From Neobacillus jeddahensis (lineage in GTDB: Bacteria > Bacillota > Bacilli > Bacillales > Cytobacillaceae), in the NCBI RefSeq assembly GCF_000612625.1, contig NZ_CCAS010000029.1, positions 1-51,914 on the forward strand: DNA of 51,914 nt. The letters run 5' to 3'. Shown piece by piece: positions 34,662 through 43,480 of this stretch. The position numbers and the translations under genes were made by a program. Each line of letters begins with the position of its first letter. The stretch's first letter is position 1. A model generated the notes under the pieces. The model worked only from the letters and a program-made list of their open reading frames with translations. It had not been told where the DNA came from and ran no database searches.

Positions 34662-36371
34662 CGAATGGGCTCTCACGGTCACAAGATTAAAACTGGTCCC
34701 GTTACCCGCGTAAAAGATAAAGTCATAACCTTTTCCATGATACATATAGGCCTTTTCATCTTCTTGCAGAATCGGTTCTCCCAATTGGCCAACGAGTTCG
34801 TCCGTTGTTACACCCTCTAAAGTTAGATTGATCTTGTCAACCTTACCATCGTTATTATAGGAGACCAAGGTCGATTCACTATTGTTCTCAGTGTCGACCT
34901 CTTCTTTTGTTTTGCCGAATAATGACAATGTCCCCGCTAACTGGGCATCATCTACCAATTGGCCAACTCCCGTTACGATGTCATCCTGATTCGGTTGTGT
35001 CACCACTTCGGAGACGAGTCGTTCGCTAATCCAGCCCTTTTGTCCATTCGCTAACGTGAATTGCAGCCAATTAAAGTCTTGTACTGGATCTTTTACGGTC
35101 TGCTCCACGGTAATCGGATCTCCAAAGTACATCATGGTTATCTTCGTGCTCGATGCTAGGTCAGGCATGTCCCTCACGAATCCTGAGATCAAATTGACGT
35201 AACGAACATCCTTCTGCTCGACCTCTGCGACAACTGGTTTGTCCTTCTTCTTCGTGTCCTTCGCTGTTTTCCCGTCCTCTGCATTCGTGCCATGGACCTT
35301 TTTGTCAGCTTGAAAATAGTTCATCACATGCGGCCATTTTAAATATACAACGGTTGAAGCCAAAAGTAGGAAGACGACTAATAGGGACTTTACTACGATC
35401 CCTTTTTTCGCTTTCGGCTTTTTCCGTGATGAGGTCCTCGTAAGATCGCTATGATTGATTTCTTCGCTCACCTGTTGGGCGTTTTGATTTTTGGGTTCTT
35501 TGCTCACCTGTTGGGCGTCTCTATTTTTGGGTTCTTCGCTCACTTGTTGAGTGCTGCTATTATTGGGTTCTTCTTTAACCTGTTTGCGGCTTCTTTTTTC
35601 ATTCACCCTTTGGTTAAACTGTTTCTTTTCTTCTTTAGACATTTTGTTGTATTCTTTGATGAATTTTTCGTATTGTGGAATCACTTCTTCCACGGGGCCG
35701 TACGCCTTGACTCCCCCAGCCTCCAGCCATAACGCTTTTTCACAAAAGTCTTTTACCTGACCAATCGAGTGGCTGATAAAGAAAATGGTCTTCCCTTTTT
35801 CTTTAAAGTTGTTCATTTTATCTAGGCATTTTTGATAAAAAGTTTTATCCCCTACAGACAATGCCTCGTCAATGACCAATATATCTGGGTCAATATTAAC
35901 GGAGATTGCAAATCCTAGTCGGGATTTCATTCCACTTGAGTACTTTTTAACAGGCTGATCGATGAAATCACCGATATCAGCAAATTCAATGATATCGGGC
36001 ATTAATTCTTGAATCTTTTGTTTTGAAAATCCAAGCATTAGGCACTTTAATTCAATATTCTCTCTACCGGTAAGTTGGTTATTTAGTCCAGCCCCAATTG
36101 AAATGAGAGCAACTTCACCATTTATTTGGAGCGTTCCTAGAGTCGGTGGAATCACCCCTGAAATTATATTGGACATGGTGGACTTTCCTGCTCCGTTCAC
36201 TCCAATTATTCCTATGACATCGCCTTTGTCTGCCTCAAAGCTTATATTTTGTAATGCATAAAAGTCCTTTCCATAACCATTAGGTATAATCAAATCCAAC
36301 AGTTTATCAGACGTCTTTTTATACATTTTATATTTTTTTGTTACACCCTTGAAAGTAACTGAACTGCTCAT
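34659..36371 (-). CDS. tagH: Teichoic acid export ABC ATPase with membrane-anchored SH3-like tail
   Basis: Energises WTA export with the TagG permease. The 570 residues comprise an ABC ATPase (1-240: Walker A GVNGAGKS at 57-64, signature YSSGMKSRLGFA, Walker B ILVIDEALSVGD). A lysine-rich linker with four 12-residue repeats around QQVSEEPKN (about 265-312) follows, then a helix (VVKSLLVVFLLLASTVVYL). The extracellular part has an SH3-like segment (WLQFTLANGQKGWISERLV). This layout matches Bacillus TagH. Unlike B. subtilis, tagG is not adjacent but 10 kb away. AAGGAG precedes the ATG. Confidence 0.95.
   Translation of the reverse strand: MSSSVTFKGVTKKYKMYKKTSDKLLDLIIPNGYGKDFYALQNISFEADKGDVIGIIGVNGAGKSTMSNIISGVIPPTLGTLQINGEVALISIGAGLNNQLTGRENIELKCLMLGFSKQKIQELMPDIIEFADIGDFIDQPVKKYSSGMKSRLGFAISVNIDPDILVIDEALSVGDKTFYQKCLDKMNNFKEKGKTIFFISHSIGQVKDFCEKALWLEAGGVKAYGPVEEVIPQYEKFIKEYNKMSKEEKKQFNQRVNEKRSRKQVKEEPNNSSTQQVSEEPKNRDAQQVSKEPKNQNAQQVSEEINHSDLTRTSSRKKPKAKKGIVVKSLLVVFLLLASTVVYLKWPHVMNYFQADKKVHGTNAEDGKTAKDTKKKDKPVVAEVEQKDVRYVNLISGFVRDMPDLASSTKITMMYFGDPITVEQTVKDPVQDFNWLQFTLANGQKGWISERLVSEVVTQPNQDDIVTGVGQLVDDAQLAGTLSLFGKTKEEVDTENNSESTLVSYNNDGKVDKINLTLEGVTTDELVGQLGEPILQEDEKAYMYHGKGYDFIFYAGNGTSFNLVTVRAHS
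35468..35583. repeat. In-frame 36-bp repeat inside tagH linker
   Basis: The codons for EEPNNSSTQQVS, EEPKNRDAQQVS, KEPKNQNAQQVS and the weaker EEINHSDLTRTS form about four 12-codon units. The unit lies in the cytosolic linker between ATPase and membrane helix, so copy number can vary without breaking either domain. Confidence 0.75.
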
Positions 36372-36674
36372 ATTTTCTCCTTACTATAAGTGCGAATAAT
36401 GATAATCATTCTAGAAAAATTAATATTTCTTAATCCTATAATGTTACTCATATTATCTTTTTTAAATGTCTTTTCATCCCATATTACCATAAAAAATATC
36501 CTAACAAGAATTTAACAGAAAATTACCTTTATTATAAATATATATTACAAAAGGTTCATTTATGGTTATATTATTTGCCTTCTCCTACAATCTAAGTATA
36601 ATAACCCTATGTTCATCAAACTAACCAGTTGATATAAAAACTGGAGTTGAGTTGAATAGAAAGAAGGGTTATTT
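36372..36674. promoter_or_regulatory. tagH/TagC-like divergent region with a Fur-like box
   Basis: The 303-bp divergent gap contains AATAATGATAATCATTCTA (36395-36413), matching the Fur consensus GATAATGATAATCATTATC at 16 of 19 positions. It lies 24-42 bp upstream of the tagH ATG. The rest is very A/T-rich without further gene or hairpin. Confidence 0.45.
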
Positions 36675-37676
36675 ATGACATCATTAAGTAGGTTTGACAC
36701 CAAATTGAAAAAGAAAAAAGGGAGAAATTGGTTATATATTTTCGAATTAATCATATTATTAGGTGCCTTTTTTTATTTTAGTCATGATTTCGGAGATTCT
36801 ACTGACTCATCTACTGCAAAAAAAAAGAAGGATAATTTATTTGCCAAACTTGAGCTAGCAGATCACACTGTTATGCAATCCTTCGCAATCGATGAGACAA
36901 ACAAAAACATTTATGTTGCACAAGCTAAAAGTAGTACAACCCAAAATGTTGCAGAATCATATGTCATTACAAGGTGTACGTTGGACGGGCGCATGCTTGA
37001 CAAAATGACCCTTAAATATGGTGGCCACGGTACAAATATTGGGGTAGAGGTTAATAGCAAGGGTGTGTATATTTGGAGTTCGTATGACCAAGTAAATAAG
37101 AAGGGAGTTTCCAAAGGTCATGACCTTGTTCGATTTAAGTATAAGGCTGGGGCAACCTATACACCTTCTTCAAGTGACCTAAAAAGGTATTCTAAGTTAA
37201 TAAATACCTCATCTTCAGTCCAAGTAGCTACAACAATTGATAATGCTAATAGACGGCTTGCTGTAAGGCAAAGGCAAGGAGATAAAACTAAAATAGATAT
37301 ATATAACCTAGACGATGTCCTCAAAGGTGACAATCACAAACTCCACACCCTATCAATTTCAAAAGAACTTTATTATTTACAAGGCTTTTCACTAGAAAAT
37401 AATTATTTATATTGGCGTACTGGGGATACAAATGAGGAACGATATAAGGATTATGTTAGTATATTTAATATTTCAACTGGTAAATTGATGACACAAATTC
37501 ATGAAACAGTAGGAATAGACACTATGAAGCACGAATCAAACTTTCGTGAGCCCGAAGGTGTTTTCTTATACACTAACCCAGACACAGGTAAGAAATCACT
37601 ATTAGTAGGGGTTGTAACAGGAGCTTCAGGAAAGAGATTTTATCGTATTTATAAAACTCCTGTCCCACTTAATTAA
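36675..37676 (+). CDS. Membrane-anchored TagC/helveticin-J-like beta-propeller protein
   Basis: Probable extracytoplasmic protein of 333 aa with an N-terminal basic stretch and helix (LYIFELIILLGAFFYFSH). The rest is beta-rich with blade-like repeats: MQSFAIDETNKNIYVAQAK, GHGTNIGVEVNSKGVYIW, RLAVRQRQGDKTKIDIY and SNFREPEGVFLY. The closing REPEGV motif and layout resemble the propeller shared by TagC/DinC, helveticin J and phage receptor-binding proteins. Position in a WTA locus suits TagC, whose biochemical role is unsettled. AGAAGGGT precedes the ATG; a hairpin follows the stop. Confidence 0.6.
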   Translation: MTSLSRFDTKLKKKKGRNWLYIFELIILLGAFFYFSHDFGDSTDSSTAKKKKDNLFAKLELADHTVMQSFAIDETNKNIYVAQAKSSTTQNVAESYVITRCTLDGRMLDKMTLKYGGHGTNIGVEVNSKGVYIWSSYDQVNKKGVSKGHDLVRFKYKAGATYTPSSSDLKRYSKLINTSSSVQVATTIDNANRRLAVRQRQGDKTKIDIYNLDDVLKGDNHKLHTLSISKELYYLQGFSLENNYLYWRTGDTNEERYKDYVSIFNISTGKLMTQIHETVGIDTMKHESNFREPEGVFLYTNPDTGKKSLLVGVVTGASGKRFYRIYKTPVPLN

Positions 37677-37679
37677 GTA

Positions 37680-37722
37680 ATAAAAAACTGCGGTTAACAA
37701 TCACCCGCAGTTTTTTATTTTT
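37680..37722. terminator. Bidirectional terminator after the TagC-like gene
   Basis: AAAAAACTGCGG and CCGCAGTTTTTT form 12-bp arms around GTTAACAATCAC-type loop sequence, with A and T tails for both strands. It serves the plus-strand propeller gene and the converging 90-aa gene, which ends at 37726. Confidence 0.85.
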
Positions 37723-37725
37723 CCA

Positions 37726-37998
37726 TTAGAGTAAATGATTACACCCCATACTCCTGAGATCTTCTTGAAATTTACTTTTGGAAATACTTTTTAGATAGTG
37801 GCCAAGTACATTAGATAAAGGATCATTAAGTTCTATTATTTCCATTTCATCAAAATGCACAAGTACATCTAGCTTTCCTTCTTTAACCCAAACACCTCTC
37901 AAATCTTCCTTATTAACATCATATTCTTTTCCTATCATATCATAAGGCATTTGATCCCCATTTATATCAGTAATTGAATTAACAACTCTTATTCTCAT
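37726..37998 (-). CDS. Hypothetical 90-aa protein
   Basis: I do not recognise this family. The N-terminal half is strand-rich with a KEYDVNKEDLRGVWVKEGKLDV segment, reminiscent of small SH3-like barrels. The C-terminal third is a charged helix ending MGCNHLL. There is no signal or membrane segment. AAAAAGGAGGATAAAT gives a strong ribosome site before the ATG and a terminator follows the stop, so it is a real gene. It is separated from the WTA genes by a 313-bp gap. Confidence 0.65.
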   Translation of the reverse strand: MRIRVVNSITDINGDQMPYDMIGKEYDVNKEDLRGVWVKEGKLDVLVHFDEMEIIELNDPLSNVLGHYLKSISKSKFQEDLRSMGCNHLL

Positions 37999-38311
37999 AT
38001 TTATCCTCCTTTTTAAGTGGGTAAATGAAAACCTGATATAAAAGATCTAAGAAGTTACGGGATGCGTTTTAGATAATATTATAGTTTTTTCACGATTAAA
38101 CCGTGTTCTTACTAATAACTGTATCACCTCTTCTTCCCATTTACAAAAGAAGAATAACGATATATCCCGACACCATTTGATATTTCCTTACAATAAAACC
38201 CCTTAGTTTGATATATCAAAAACTTTGCTGGATATTATGTGCTCAATAAAGCAATATCCTCATGATACTTTTTATTTTAAAGGATAATTGTTAAAAGTTT
38301 ATTAAGCTATC
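37999..38311. other. Gene-free gap, 313 bp
   Basis: A/T-rich gap between the last WTA gene and the 90-aa gene. The only distinct element is a perfect 14-bp palindrome, TTTGATATATCAAA, at 38207-38220. A CACGATTAAACCGTG hairpin lies near 38091-38105. No coding frame is supported. Confidence 0.4.
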
Positions 38312-39472
38312 TTAAAGTTTTTGTATTATTAGCTGCTCAACAAATCTTTTACTCGAAAGCCCATCTTTATAATCATAAAAATAATCGACAAAATCCTTAA
38401 TTTTCTCTTTGGAAAAGTCCCCATGAATTATCTTTTCAACCATTTCATCCATCGTTCGTACCATGTTTCCTGGTATAAATGAGTGGTAATCGAAGTAGAA
38501 GTCCCTTTGGTATTTATATTCCCCTAAATCAAATGCATAAAACATCATGGGCTTATCAAACAATGCAAATTCAAAACAAACGGATGAATAGTCAGTTATT
38601 AAAATATCCGTTATGAAGAGTAGTTCATTTATATCTTGTTTAAAATGATCAAAAAAGAAATCTTGATATTGAGCTGGAATATCTATTTTTGTCGTTATAA
38701 AAGGGTGTAGCTTAAAGAAAAAAATATACTCACTATTTAATTTTTCATAAAGTAATTTTAAGTCCAATTGTTCAAACGGATAGTATGCAGAATTTTGTCC
38801 ATTTCCTCTGAAAGTTGGAGCAAAGAGGATTACCTTTTTATTTTTTATATAAGGATATCTGTTCAATAATTCTTTCCGCTTTAAATGTTTATATTGTTCA
38901 TCAAAAAATACATCAGTTCTAGGAATACCTATTGGATAAATTTTATCCTTACTTATTCCAAAACCCTCTGCATAATGCTTTACAACGCTTTGAGAACTAA
39001 CTACTACTTTTGTATAATTTTTATGATATAGGGAGGTGTACAGCTGATTCCCTGGAAGTTCTGACCTACTAAAGCCGAACTTTTTAAAAGCTCCAACTGC
39101 ATGCCATACTTGAATTAAATCTGCACCTGACCTTATTTTCAATGGATAAATCATCGGATAGAAATCATCAATTATTATAAATCTCGCCGTAGCGATATAA
39201 TAGGCAAGCAATACTAATTCTTTTATGGTTTTTTTGGTTCCAATGCTACTCTTTAACATAAACCTTATGTCTAATTGAGAATCCCGCTTAATCAACTCAG
39301 AATAGATAAATTTAAAGTTACCATCTAAATTCGAGTGACTATCAGAAGCAAAAAGGATTCTATTTGGCTTCACCTTAAATAAATGGAAAATTCTATAAAA
39401 GAAACGGAAACCCTTTGAACGAATTCCTCTATAAACAAAGTTATTAAATTTTTTTTTAAAATAATTGTGCAT
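38312..39472 (-). CDS. CDP-glycerol/ribitol phosphotransferase family protein
   Basis: GT-B alditol-phosphate transferase of 386 aa (TagB/TagF family), peripheral at the inner membrane. Motifs are LFASDSHSNLDGNFKFIY, ADLIQVWHAVGAFKKFGFSR, the PIGIPRTDVFFD segment, LFAPTFRG, FFKLHPF and ILITDYSSVCFEFALFDKP. It lacks the extra N-terminal domain of polymerases and has a short basic N-terminus. The ATG at 39472 has AGGAG 7 nt upstream. It is the last gene of the minus-strand WTA cluster. A priming or side-chain role (TarF-like) is possible; substrate not deducible. Confidence 0.87.
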   Translation of the reverse strand: MHNYFKKKFNNFVYRGIRSKGFRFFYRIFHLFKVKPNRILFASDSHSNLDGNFKFIYSELIKRDSQLDIRFMLKSSIGTKKTIKELVLLAYYIATARFIIIDDFYPMIYPLKIRSGADLIQVWHAVGAFKKFGFSRSELPGNQLYTSLYHKNYTKVVVSSQSVVKHYAEGFGISKDKIYPIGIPRTDVFFDEQYKHLKRKELLNRYPYIKNKKVILFAPTFRGNGQNSAYYPFEQLDLKLLYEKLNSEYIFFFKLHPFITTKIDIPAQYQDFFFDHFKQDINELLFITDILITDYSSVCFEFALFDKPMMFYAFDLGEYKYQRDFYFDYHSFIPGNMVRTMDEMVEKIIHGDFSKEKIKDFVDYFYDYKDGLSSKRFVEQLIIQKL

Positions 39473-39510
39473 GGTTATTCTCCTATACAATGGAGACACT
39501 TCTCATTGGA

Positions 39511-41550
39511 TTAAGCTTGGATTTCACTTTCGTATTTTTCCAATTCCTCATGCTCTGTAATAAACCTTCCTACTTTAAAGCTAAGGTTACTTCCCGCTTT
39601 CGTAAAATAGGGAGTAATGACCCGATTATTTACAATATTTATCCCAATGTTAATTTCATTTTTGAAATGGCCCACTCTTTTATTATAGAAAGCATTTTCC
39701 CATTCCAGTATTGAAACTAGATCCCAATGGTTTTGAGAAAGATCTAAATAAGGAAGATCAATATAGCTGGAGTACCGAAAGCCTAGATCAGCTTGCTGAG
39801 TTATTGATCCATCAATTCGTATCTTCTCATTAGTGTTCCGATTTACAAGGACTAAATAAATATCAGGCATTGTTAAATTATTGGCTTCCCCAAAAAGGTC
39901 AATATGACAATCAATCCATAATTTCTTTTCATTTGTCCATCTACAGTCAGACAAGAAAACCTTCATTCCCGTCAGTTTATTTCGATTTGGTTGATTGCTA
40001 ACAATCTGTCTTACTAATGAATGCCAAGCATCTAAGTATGATAATTCATTATATCTTTCAGTTATTCTTACAGCCTTTTCTTGCATCTGAATAGGATCAG
40101 AAGAGGTCAGTAATTTAGTAACGAATTGACTCAAACCTGAAACGGAACCTTTAGGTACTATATACCCATTTTCACCATGAGATATAATTTCCTTCGTTTC
40201 ATAACTAAAATCATAAGTTATAACTGGACAACCATTTCTTAAGCTCTTAATCATTTCTTGGTTTATCTGTGGAAAATTGTTTATAAAGATAGCTCCACTT
40301 ACATTTTGATAAACTTTACCCATATCGACCTCGGAATCTTCTTCTTCCATAATTATCATAATATTATCAGTTAAATCTAAAGAATCAATTAACATTTGAA
40401 AATCTTCTTGTATTTTTGTTAAACCATATATTCTTAGTGTTACTTTTGGATTATTGTCTACTACCATTCTAAAGGCTCGAATGAGGAGATCCAGTTCAAC
40501 TTTATTTTTATTACTAAGAGTTGTGACAATACTTTGTGATTCTCTCTTGATCCTGGCGGGTCTGTGAGTCATTTCATCAGTAATAAGTATAGGGATATGA
40601 AAAATATTATTTCTTTTTCCAAAATAATTTAACACTTCATTTTTTTGCATTTCAGTTGAAAAAACTAATGCATCTGGAATACTTAAATTCTCTGTTTTCT
40701 CTTCCCAGTTCATACCAATAATTTCATACTCTTCGGAATTATAGTTCTTATCAATATTATGAATAAAATAAGCCTTATACGCATGGGTATTATCATAATC
40801 CTGTACTAAATGAAAATGCTTGATTTGATCAGTTAGTAGAAGTGTTTTTTGCTCATCAATTAGTACCTTTAAAAAGTGATTCCAAAGATATCTTTCATTC
40901 TTAAACTCAAATACCAATTTGCTTTTTTCATCAAACAAGCGGATTTTTACCGTTTTTATTTTTTTGTTGGAACCCTTCCCTTTTTGCTTTATTAAGAAAA
41001 TGCCACCATCATGTTTATAAAAATATTCATAAGCTGTCTCTTTTTTTTCTTTAATTGAGCTTTTTACTAGGTACCCAAAATGATCATATTCATCAACTTT
41101 TTCTATTACTTCTTTGTTATTATAGTGATGAACTGTATGCAATACTCCGTTTTTATCAAAGGTCTTCTTTTTCACAAGAAGTCCTTCTTGAAAATATAAA
41201 TAGCTCTTTCTTTCCGTATCATTATCATCATTTGCTTTAAAAACGGAAAAACCATCTTCTTTAATTAAATGGTTCTCGGTAGCAACTATTTTACTCTTAT
41301 TGTTATTGGAATAATATTCACGTAAGAAATCATACATGTTCACAAAAATTCCTTTTAAATCCGTATTCCATTTCTCTTCTACTTCCAATATTTTCTGATG
41401 GAAATCACGGTCATAGTTATATAAGGCGACTTTTGTTGAATCCTGATTATTTCTATTAAGTAATATAGCTCTCTCAATTTGGATATCAAATAGATTGTCC
41501 ATTTTTAAACCGGTAAGTATATACTGAGTTATAGGTTGGAACTCATTCAT
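39511..41550 (-). CDS. tagE: Poly(alditol-phosphate) glycosyltransferase, TagE-like
   Basis: Large GT4-family enzyme of about 679 aa that decorates WTA chains with glucose or a similar sugar. The N-terminal ~300 residues are the beta-rich scaffold typical of TagE/TarM (repeated YLYFQEGLLVKKKTFDKNG-like strands). The catalytic half includes VTTLSNKNKVELDLLIRAF, KVTLRIYG and the EX7E-like region CPVITYDFSYETKEIISHG followed by NGYIVPKG. A C-terminal beta domain of about 130 residues closes the protein. The ATG at 41550 has GGTGGAG 9 nt upstream, better than earlier in-frame starts. UDP-glucose from GalU is the likely donor. Confidence 0.82.
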   Translation of the reverse strand: MNEFQPITQYILTGLKMDNLFDIQIERAILLNRNNQDSTKVALYNYDRDFHQKILEVEEKWNTDLKGIFVNMYDFLREYYSNNNKSKIVATENHLIKEDGFSVFKANDDNDTERKSYLYFQEGLLVKKKTFDKNGVLHTVHHYNNKEVIEKVDEYDHFGYLVKSSIKEKKETAYEYFYKHDGGIFLIKQKGKGSNKKIKTVKIRLFDEKSKLVFEFKNERYLWNHFLKVLIDEQKTLLLTDQIKHFHLVQDYDNTHAYKAYFIHNIDKNYNSEEYEIIGMNWEEKTENLSIPDALVFSTEMQKNEVLNYFGKRNNIFHIPILITDEMTHRPARIKRESQSIVTTLSNKNKVELDLLIRAFRMVVDNNPKVTLRIYGLTKIQEDFQMLIDSLDLTDNIMIIMEEEDSEVDMGKVYQNVSGAIFINNFPQINQEMIKSLRNGCPVITYDFSYETKEIISHGENGYIVPKGSVSGLSQFVTKLLTSSDPIQMQEKAVRITERYNELSYLDAWHSLVRQIVSNQPNRNKLTGMKVFLSDCRWTNEKKLWIDCHIDLFGEANNLTMPDIYLVLVNRNTNEKIRIDGSITQQADLGFRYSSYIDLPYLDLSQNHWDLVSILEWENAFYNKRVGHFKNEINIGINIVNNRVITPYFTKAGSNLSFKVGRFITEHEELEKYESEIQA

Positions 41551-41603
41551 CAATTTCTTCTCCACCTTCATATTAAAGTGAATAATCACTACTTTCTTTT
41601 ACT

Positions 41604-41640
41604 TAAAAAAATGGGAACCAAATTCCCCTCTAGGGAGTTT
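41604..41640 (-). terminator. Possible terminator between tarL-like and tagE genes
   Basis: On the minus strand GGGAATTTGGTTCCC is followed by ATTTTTTT. The 5-bp stem is short but G/C-rich, and a second CTCCC/GGGGA pairing lies just before it. It may reduce tagE expression relative to the genes upstream. Confidence 0.5.
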
Positions 41641-41660
41641 GCCCCCAACTTCTGTAATAA

Positions 41661-43301
41661 TTAAATTTCACTCTGTTGTTTATTTAAAATAATCCAATCA
41701 ATCACCCTGTCCGATGCCCCACCATTAAGAAATTCAAAATTCTTCTGTCTAAATAACTCAACCTTTTCGAATTCATACTCTTCTTTCTCTAATGAATGGA
41801 TAAGATCATCAAAAGTTCTAACAATTTTACCTGGGACAAAATCTTCAAATTTATCGTAAAAATCACGAGCTGAGATATATTCTTCTAAATCAAATGCGTA
41901 AAATAACATTGGTTTGTTAAGCAACGAGTATTCGTAAACAGTTGAAGAATAGTCAGTAATAAGTACATCTGCTACAAAGAGAATATCATTGATTTCTCTA
42001 TAGTCTGTAGCATCAATAAATATATCCGCGTATTGTTCAGGTATTTCAAGTTTATTCTTGACTAAAAAGTGCATTTTGAAAATGGCTATCGCATTATGTT
42101 TCCTGCAATATTCTGCTAAGCTTTCAAAGTCAAGTTTATTCATTGGATAATAAGCTGTTTTTGGTCCGCCACCTCTAAACGTTGGGCCAAATAGAATGAC
42201 CTTATCAGCATTCTTTATTTGTGGATAAATATTGTGTATTTTTTCCGTCGTTGTTCTCCTATATTCCTCATCAAAGAATATATCCGTTTTTGGAATTCCT
42301 GTTGCAATAACATTTTTTTCATCCATAGCGAACGCTTCAGCATAATACGGTATCACGTGTTTTGAACTCGTAATCGCTTTTGTATATATCCTATGATTGA
42401 AACCGTCAATTACCGGAGAAGCAGGCTTACCCAAACGACTATAACCAAAGGTTTTAAAAGCACCATTAGCATGCCATAATTGTATAATTTCTGTCTTATT
42501 GTCATATTCTAATTTATTTACCATCGGCTGAAAATCTTCGATAAAAATATAATCAGCTATCCCTAGATAAAAAGGTAATTTAAACTTGTCTAGCCAACTG
42601 CTTCTTGAATGTATATTTGATTTAAATACTTGATACAACTTATACTCCTTGTCCAATCCTCGTTCAACCAGTCTGTCATGTACAGCCCCTAAGTTACCAC
42701 CCATTTCAGATCGAGAGGCGGAAGTAAACAATACCCGTTTCCCATTCTTTTTGACAAGTTTTTTTGAGATATTGAAAATCCAATCAAACATATCTTCTCT
42801 AACATTTGCTAGTCTTTTCTTAAGCGTTAATTTCTTTGCCTTCTTTGGCTTTGGATGTTCAAAAAATACATCAAAATAGATGCTACTATCTTTTTTATTC
42901 ATCTCAATGTGAAATTTATAAAATTTCTTCGGACCACTCTTAAAGTCCTTAGAAAACTGCTGATCAAATGCATTTTTTCCGTTATATTTTAAATTACTTG
43001 CCAATTTTACTTTCCGTTCATTGTTGTTAGAATCCGAAATAATTACATTCCATTTCCCATCTGGAATACGATCATTCTCATATATAGTTGTCACATTAAC
43101 AATCAACTCAAAAGCATGGCCTTTTATTCCAATCTGTTTAATCGGAATTATGGTATTTGTCTTCTCATTTTTTAAAGAGAAAGTATATTTCTCATTTTTA
43201 ACGGAACCTTCAATCAATCCACTGATTTTCAACTTGACTCTTTCCCATTCAATCTCATGTATACTTGCTGAAAAAGAAATGCCTATATTTGATTCTCCCA
43301 T
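41661..43301 (-). CDS. tarL: Teichoic acid alditol-phosphate polymerase, TarL-like
   Basis: CDP-alditol phosphotransferase of 546 aa with an extra N-terminal ~170-aa beta domain, as in TarL/TagF polymerases. Catalytic motifs are FTSASRSEMGGNLGAVHDRL, TEIIQLWHANGAFKTFGYSR, VIATGIPKTDIFFDEEY, LFGPTFRGGG, FKMHFLVKN and VLITDYSSTVYEYSLLNKP. It follows the tarI, tarJ and tarK/F-like genes on the same strand, the order of the poly(ribitol phosphate) loci, so it is the probable main-chain ribitol-phosphate polymerase. A glycerol-phosphate polymerase cannot be excluded by motif alone. Confidence 0.85.
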   Translation of the reverse strand: MGESNIGISFSASIHEIEWERVKLKISGLIEGSVKNEKYTFSLKNEKTNTIIPIKQIGIKGHAFELIVNVTTIYENDRIPDGKWNVIISDSNNNERKVKLASNLKYNGKNAFDQQFSKDFKSGPKKFYKFHIEMNKKDSSIYFDVFFEHPKPKKAKKLTLKKRLANVREDMFDWIFNISKKLVKKNGKRVLFTSASRSEMGGNLGAVHDRLVERGLDKEYKLYQVFKSNIHSRSSWLDKFKLPFYLGIADYIFIEDFQPMVNKLEYDNKTEIIQLWHANGAFKTFGYSRLGKPASPVIDGFNHRIYTKAITSSKHVIPYYAEAFAMDEKNVIATGIPKTDIFFDEEYRRTTTEKIHNIYPQIKNADKVILFGPTFRGGGPKTAYYPMNKLDFESLAEYCRKHNAIAIFKMHFLVKNKLEIPEQYADIFIDATDYREINDILFVADVLITDYSSTVYEYSLLNKPMLFYAFDLEEYISARDFYDKFEDFVPGKIVRTFDDLIHSLEKEEYEFEKVELFRQKNFEFLNGGASDRVIDWIILNKQQSEI

Positions 43302-43480
43302 ACTTCTCCTCCTTTAGGGAATTTACTATACATTTTACCCTTATTTCCTAACGCACAAAAAAAGGAGTACCGTGATGAGGACTTATTTTCATAAGTTAAC
43401 ACCATCTTGAATCCTTTCCAACAAAACATGTTAATGTCTTCACAATTTCTACTTCACAAATACTCTTGTATGGTCTTATT

